64,000 bases of DNA from Actinacidiphila acidipaludis. GTDB lineage: Bacteria > Actinomycetota > Actinomycetes > Streptomycetales > Streptomycetaceae. Numbering within the stretch: position 1 is the stretch's first letter; each line of letters opens with the position of its first letter. The stretch spans positions 1 to 64,000 of the forward strand of contig NZ_JAINZZ010000041.1 in the NCBI RefSeq assembly GCF_019890725.1, in the 5' to 3' direction. Below are positions 60,112-64,000 of the stretch, in pieces. The translations under genes and the position numbers were made by a program. Below the pieces are notes generated by a model, which saw nothing but the letters and a program-made list of their open reading frames with translations, did no database searches and had not been told where the DNA came from.

Positions 60112-60750
60112 TCAGCCGGACCGGTGGCGGGCCTCGGCGTCATCGCCCGGTGCCCGCTGCCCGTCCGCGGGCCGGCCGTCCGCGGCCCCGGCGGACGCGG
60201 ACTCCACGGACGCTGCCCCCGCGGCCGCCTCGGCGAGGGCGGCGAGCCGCTGCGGCGCCGCGTCGACCAGTTCCAGGTCGGCCTTGGTGTGGGCGATCGC
60301 CGCGTCGATCAGCAGGGAGACCAGCGGGTCGTCGGCGTGGGAGCGGCGCAGCCGGGTGAGGCCGCCGATGTCGGACAGGTAGGTGCCGCGCTGGGCTTCG
60401 ACCAGGGACGCGAGCGCTTCGGGGCCCAGGGACGCGGCGCCGAAGAGCTTGAGGAAGAGCTCGTCGCGGTACCCACCGGTGCGCACCCAGGCGGTCGTCG
60501 CCCAGGTCAGGAGCTCGTCGCGGCCGGAGGCGGTGAGGCGGTACTCGTTCTTGTCCGGGCGGTCGCTCTGCGGGACCGGAGAGCGGGTGATGTAGCCGTC
60601 GCGGACGAGCCGTTCCAGGATCTGGTACAGGTGGCCGATGTTCAGGCCGCCCCACTGCGGCCCCACGGCCTGCTCGAAGCGGCCCTTGAGCTCGTAGCCG
60701 TGGTCCGCCTTCTCACTCAGCAGAGCGAGCACCGCGTGGTGCAGTGGCAT
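60112..60750 (-). CDS. PadR-family transcriptional regulator
   Basis: A 212-residue repressor. The N-terminal winged helix has AVLALLSEKADHGYELKGRF, LNIGHLYQILERLVRDGYIT and the beta-wing DKNEYRLTASGRDEL. The C-terminal dimerising helices and a long alanine-rich tail follow. PadR repressors typically control a neighbouring transporter; a divergent ABC transporter lies next door. Two copies of TTGnGACAATGTA in the gap are the probable binding sites. AGGAGGGGTGTAA precedes the ATG. Confidence 0.93.
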   Translation of the reverse strand: MPLHHAVLALLSEKADHGYELKGRFEQAVGPQWGGLNIGHLYQILERLVRDGYITRSPVPQSDRPDKNEYRLTASGRDELLTWATTAWVRTGGYRDELFLKLFGAASLGPEALASLVEAQRGTYLSDIGGLTRLRRSHADDPLVSLLIDAAIAHTKADLELVDAAPQRLAALAEAAAGAASVESASAGAADGRPADGQRAPGDDAEARHRSG

Positions 60751-60766
60751 TTACACCCCTCCTAGG

Positions 60767-60779
60767 TTGTGACAATGTA
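60767..60779. promoter_or_regulatory. PadR-site candidate, copy 1 (TTGTGACAATGTA)
   Basis: Matches copy 2 at 12 of 13 positions, 31 bases apart start to start, in the 80-base gap between the divergent padR-type and ABC genes. The ATGT/ACA half-sites recall known PadR operators. Confidence 0.55.
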
Positions 60780-60797
60780 CCCCTGCGATGCGCTGCA

Positions 60798-60810
60798 TTG
60801 CGACAATGTA
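60798..60810. promoter_or_regulatory. PadR-site candidate, copy 2 (TTGCGACAATGTA)
   Basis: The second direct repeat, 20 bases before the ABC ATPase start. The spacing of about three helical turns would let two dimers bind the same face. Confidence 0.55.
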
Positions 60811-60830
60811 GAAGAGGGGGATCGCCCGAC

Positions 60831-61529
60831 ATGCGCGTGACGCTGCGGGAAGTGACCCGGCACTACCCGGGGTTGACCGCCCTGGACGCCGTCGACCTGG
60901 AGGTCGGGGACGGCGCGTCCGTCGCCCTGACCGGGCCGTCGGGAGCCGGGAAGTCGACGGTGCTGCACCTGGCCGGCGGGATGGACCGTCCCGACCAGGG
61001 CGTGGTGGAGATCGACGGCGAGGAGCTGACGGCCCGCCGGCTGGACGCCCACCGCCGCCGGACCGGCTTCGTCTTCCAGCGCTTCCACCTGCTGCCCGCG
61101 CTGACCGCGCTCGACAACGTCCTGGCGCCGGTGCGGCCGCGCCGCGTGGACTTCGACCGGCGCGAGCGCGGCATGGAACTGCTCACCGCGGTCGGCCTGG
61201 AGGGTCGCGCCCAGGCGCTCCCGTCGGAGCTGTCCGGCGGCCAGCGGCAGCGTGTGGCGATAGCGCGGGCCCTGGTGAGCCGCCCGAAGCTGCTGCTCGC
61301 GGACGAGCCGACCGGCAACCTGGACAGCGCGACCGGGCGGGACATCGTGGACCTGCTGCTGGACCTGCGGGAGCGCTTCGGCATGACGATGCTGCTGGCC
61401 ACGCACGACGCCGAGGTGGCCGCCTCCTGCGACCGGATCATCCGCCTCCAGGACGGCCGGATCACCGCCGACGACACCGTCGCCCCCGCCGCGGACGCCC
61501 TCGACCGGCTCGGCGGGTACCGCCCGTGA
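60831..61529 (+). CDS. ABC transporter ATP-binding protein (FtsE/LolD type)
   Basis: A 232-residue ATPase of the FtsX-partner class (MacB/LolD-like). Walker A is TGPSGAGKSTVLHLAGGMD, followed by VFQRFHLLPALTALDNVLAP (Q-loop), signature ELSGGQRQRVAIARAL and Walker B PKLLLADEPTGNLDSATG, with the LLATHDAEV H-loop. The GNLDS segment is typical of lipoprotein-releasing or antimicrobial-peptide-efflux ATPases. It is divergent from PadR and overlaps the permease gene by GTGA. I chose the ATG at 60831 because the protein matches the family from there. Confidence 0.94.
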   Translation: MRVTLREVTRHYPGLTALDAVDLEVGDGASVALTGPSGAGKSTVLHLAGGMDRPDQGVVEIDGEELTARRLDAHRRRTGFVFQRFHLLPALTALDNVLAPVRPRRVDFDRRERGMELLTAVGLEGRAQALPSELSGGQRQRVAIARALVSRPKLLLADEPTGNLDSATGRDIVDLLLDLRERFGMTMLLATHDAEVAASCDRIIRLQDGRITADDTVAPAADALDRLGGYRP

Positions 61530-64000
61530 TCCTCCGGCGCCCACGCATCGGCCGGCCCGGCCTGCTCGGCATGATCGCCTCACAACTGCGGCGGCGCCGC
61601 TCGCGCGCGCTGGCGCTCGGCGCCGGCACGGTGGTGGCGGCGACCAGCTTCACCCTGCTGACCACGGCGGTGACCACCAGTCAGGCCCAGACCGTGGGCG
61701 TGGTCCAGCACAACGTCCGGTCCGCCTACGACGTCCTGGTACGTCCCCAGGGCTCGGAGACCCAGGTGGAGAAGGACCGCGACCTGGTCCAGGCGAACTT
61801 CCTGTCCGGCATCTACGGCGGCATCACCCTCGGCCAGTACCGGGCGATCGGGAAGCTGGCGGGCGTCCAGGTCGCCGCGCCCGTGGCCAACGTCGGCACC
61901 ATCATGGTGCACAACGACTTCCACATCGACGTCTCCCGCTTTCTGAAGTCGTCGGCGCAGTCGCAGGTACTGCGGGTGAGGACCACGGTCAGCACCGGCC
62001 TGCAGAGCGTGCCCGGCTCCGACGAGTACCTCTATCTGACCCGGGCACCCCTGAAGCAGGTGCACGAGGTCGGAGGCCTGGACTTCTGGCACGAACTCCT
62101 GGGGCAGAAGACCGGCACGTCCACGTACTACGTGTGCTGGTACTACAACTCCGACAAGTCGGAGCTGCTCATCGACGGCTACGGGAAGCCGCTGAAGCCC
62201 ATCGACCTGCCCGAGGACCTCCGCGAGTGGTCCCCGTTCAACCCCGACGTCGACGCCCGGCTGACCTGTCAGAGCGGCTCCGGCCAGGGGTACGTCGACG
62301 TACCGGTCAGCTACCCGGTGCTGCTGTCGGCCATCGATCCGGACCAGGAGAACCGCCTGGTCGGCCTGGACCACGCGACCGTCGCCGGACGCGCCCTGCG
62401 CGAGGGCGACAAGCCGGCGTGGCTGCGACCCCCGGACGAATCCCCGTACAACAGGGTCCCGGTGGTCCTGAGCAGCCGTGCCCTGACGTCCGGACGACTG
62501 GAGGGCTCCGTCGAGCAGCTCGACGTGCCCGACCCCGGCACGCTCGCGAAGAACCTCGGCGGCGTCCACGCGCACACCTTCCTCAACGGGCTGCGCGGCA
62601 CGCCCGTGGGGAAGGTCGGCGCCGACCTCGACCAGGGCTTCCCGTCGACCGGGCAGAGCTTCGTGGACGGCGACGGGCCGTACATCGACACCGACGAGTA
62701 CTGGACCACGGGTCCGGTGCGGTACACCGCCACAGGAAGCGTGCTCCACCCCGTCGTGCGGCCGGCGCAGTCCCGGGAGACCTGGCGGACCATCATCAAC
62801 CAGCAGTTCGTCACGGACGTCCCCGAGGAGAACAAGGGCACCCAGTTCCGGACGGTCACCCCGCACTCCGCCACCTTCGACTGCGGTGGCATGAGCAGCA
62901 TCTGCATCAACAGGGACTCCGGACGACTGCCGGCGCCCGTCCTGGACGTCGTCGGCCGCTACGACCCGGACCGGCTGCCGGGGTTCTCCGCCCTCTCCGC
63001 GGTCCCCATGGAGACCTACCGGCCCCCGTCGGTCGTCGGCGCCGACGCGGCCACCCGCAGCGCCCTGCACGACGCGCCGCTGCAGCCCGACCGGAACCTC
63101 GGCGGCTACCTCGGTGCACCACCGACCCTGCTCACCACCCTCGACGCGCTCACCACACTGACGAAGAGCCGTCACACCCCGGACCTGCAGGACAAGGCGC
63201 CGATCAGCTCCATCAGGATCCGGGTCGCGGGCGTCACCGGTGTGGACGCCGTCTCGCGGGCGCGGGTCAGTGCCGTCGCGGGCGAGATCCACCGCGCCTA
63301 CCCGGACCTCCAGGTCGACATCACCATCGGCAGTTCCCCGGCCCCGCAGAACGTGGCCCTGCCCGGTGGACTGACGGTCCGGGAGGACTGGACGGCCAAA
63401 GGCGTGGCCCTGCGCATCCTCAAGGCCGCCGACCGGAAGAGCGAGATCCTCTTCGTGCTGGTCCTCGTGGTGTGCGCGCTGTTCCTGTCGCAGGCGGCCC
63501 TCGCCTCGGTGCGCTCGCGGCGCACCGAGATCGGCACGCTGCGCTGCCTGGGCTGGAGCGGCAGCGAGGTGATGCGGCTGATCGTCGGGGAACTGGCGGT
63601 CGTCGGCGCCCTGTCCGGTGCGGTGGGCACCGTCCTCGCCTACGTCCTCGGCGCCGCGCCGGGCATGAGCGACGCCGCGGTCCGAGCCGCTCTCGTCCTG
63701 CCGGTCGCCCTGCTGCTCACCGTCGTGGCCGGGCTGCTGCCGGCGTGGAAGGCGACGCGTCTGGGGCCGCTCGACGCCGTCAACCCGCCGGTCACCGGGA
63801 CCGGCCGGGCGTCCCCCGTGCGCTCGGTACGGGCGCTGGCCTGGCGCAACCTGACCCGCACGCCCGGACGCACCGCGCTCGGGGCGGCAGGCATCGCCCT
63901 CGGGGTGGCGGCGTTCACCGTGCTGCTGGCGCTCACCCTGGGCTTCCGGGGCCAGGTCGCCGGCTCGCTGCTGGGCAACGCCGTGGTGGCTCAGGCCCGT
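61526..64000 (+). CDS. FtsX-family ABC permease (C-terminus beyond window)
   Basis: At least 825 residues, open at the right edge. The GTG start overlaps the ATPase stop (GTGA). The first helix is RALALGAGTVVAATSFTLLT. Then comes a very long extracytoplasmic domain of about 550 residues (LKSSAQSQVLRVRTTVSTGL, GYVDVPVSYPVLLSAIDPDQ, DEYWTTGPVRYTATGSVLHP). The FtsX domain follows: ILFVLVLVVCALFLSQAALA, RRTEIGTLRCLGWSGSEVMR and LLLTVVAGLLPAWKATRLGP, then RALAWRNLTRTPGRTALGAA opens a second unit. This layout suits an MacB-type exporter or sensor of peptide or antibiotic stress. Confidence 0.92.
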   Translation, partial: MILRRPRIGRPGLLGMIASQLRRRRSRALALGAGTVVAATSFTLLTTAVTTSQAQTVGVVQHNVRSAYDVLVRPQGSETQVEKDRDLVQANFLSGIYGGITLGQYRAIGKLAGVQVAAPVANVGTIMVHNDFHIDVSRFLKSSAQSQVLRVRTTVSTGLQSVPGSDEYLYLTRAPLKQVHEVGGLDFWHELLGQKTGTSTYYVCWYYNSDKSELLIDGYGKPLKPIDLPEDLREWSPFNPDVDARLTCQSGSGQGYVDVPVSYPVLLSAIDPDQENRLVGLDHATVAGRALREGDKPAWLRPPDESPYNRVPVVLSSRALTSGRLEGSVEQLDVPDPGTLAKNLGGVHAHTFLNGLRGTPVGKVGADLDQGFPSTGQSFVDGDGPYIDTDEYWTTGPVRYTATGSVLHPVVRPAQSRETWRTIINQQFVTDVPEENKGTQFRTVTPHSATFDCGGMSSICINRDSGRLPAPVLDVVGRYDPDRLPGFSALSAVPMETYRPPSVVGADAATRSALHDAPLQPDRNLGGYLGAPPTLLTTLDALTTLTKSRHTPDLQDKAPISSIRIRVAGVTGVDAVSRARVSAVAGEIHRAYPDLQVDITIGSSPAPQNVALPGGLTVREDWTAKGVALRILKAADRKSEILFVLVLVVCALFLSQAALASVRSRRTEIGTLRCLGWSGSEVMRLIVGELAVVGALSGAVGTVLAYVLGAAPGMSDAAVRAALVLPVALLLTVVAGLLPAWKATRLGPLDAVNPPVTGTGRASPVRSVRALAWRNLTRTPGRTALGAAGIALGVAAFTVLLALTLGFRGQVAGSLLGNAVVAQAR

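Overview
The window is very GC-rich, with G or C at almost every third codon position in its genes. Start codons are often GTG, ribosome sites are GGAGG-like, and there are many secreted glycosidases, LAL-type and LacI-type regulators and SpoIIE-type phosphatases. This points to a Streptomyces or a close relative. Only the cytochrome oxidase fragment at the left edge is obvious housekeeping DNA. The rest reads as variable chromosome of regulators, stress functions, carbohydrate use and detoxification. I recognised no rRNA, tRNA, CRISPR array, insertion sequence or prophage.

Layout. 1-10.3 kb: the start of ctaD, a hydroxyisobutyrate-dehydrogenase-like gene, a hemerythrin, small membrane and hypothetical proteins, a class II glutamine amidotransferase, glutamate decarboxylase with a 72-residue companion, a PAS/GAF/PP2C phosphatase and a YihY-type membrane protein. 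10.3-13.5 kb: an ECF41-type sigma factor divergent from an MFS exporter; both carry the same recognisable ECF41 promoter. 13.8-19.7 kb: a DUF4331 protein, a LacI regulator with two operator-like sites, a hydrolase, a ROK kinase and a secreted lactonase. 19.8-31.1 kb: a mannan/mannoside block with beta-mannosidase, a three-gene sugar ABC importer, a secreted GH26 mannanase with ricin-type lectin, and a divergent secreted GH65 enzyme. The last two share a duplicated operator-like sequence.

31.3-43.0 kb: small proteins, a lipoprotein divergent from an unknown gene around a perfect 23-bp palindrome, an AraC regulator, a hydrolase, a small P-loop kinase, a large LuxR-family (LAL) regulator, and a 1304-residue secreted S53 peptidase with a kelch propeller. 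43.5-48.5 kb: a molybdenum hydroxylase operon of three subunits joined by ATGA overlaps, followed by a divergent Rossmann oxidoreductase. 48.7-60.1 kb: several regulator/enzyme pairs (TetR with an NTF2-like protein, AraC with a quinone oxidoreductase), a hydrolase, MDR, Gfo/Idh/MocA, VOC and SDR enzymes, and a second SpoIIE-type phosphatase with a kinase-like ATPase domain. 60.1-64 kb: a PadR repressor divergent from an ABC transporter whose permease runs off the right edge.

The most distinctive signal is the matched pair of ECF41 promoters at 11275-11301 and 11336-11362. It ties the sigma factor to itself and to an MFS exporter. Other signals are palindromes in several divergent intergenic regions and a set of probable leaderless genes with a TAnnnT box six bases before the start codon. 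Protein family calls come from motif reading and memory, without database searches.
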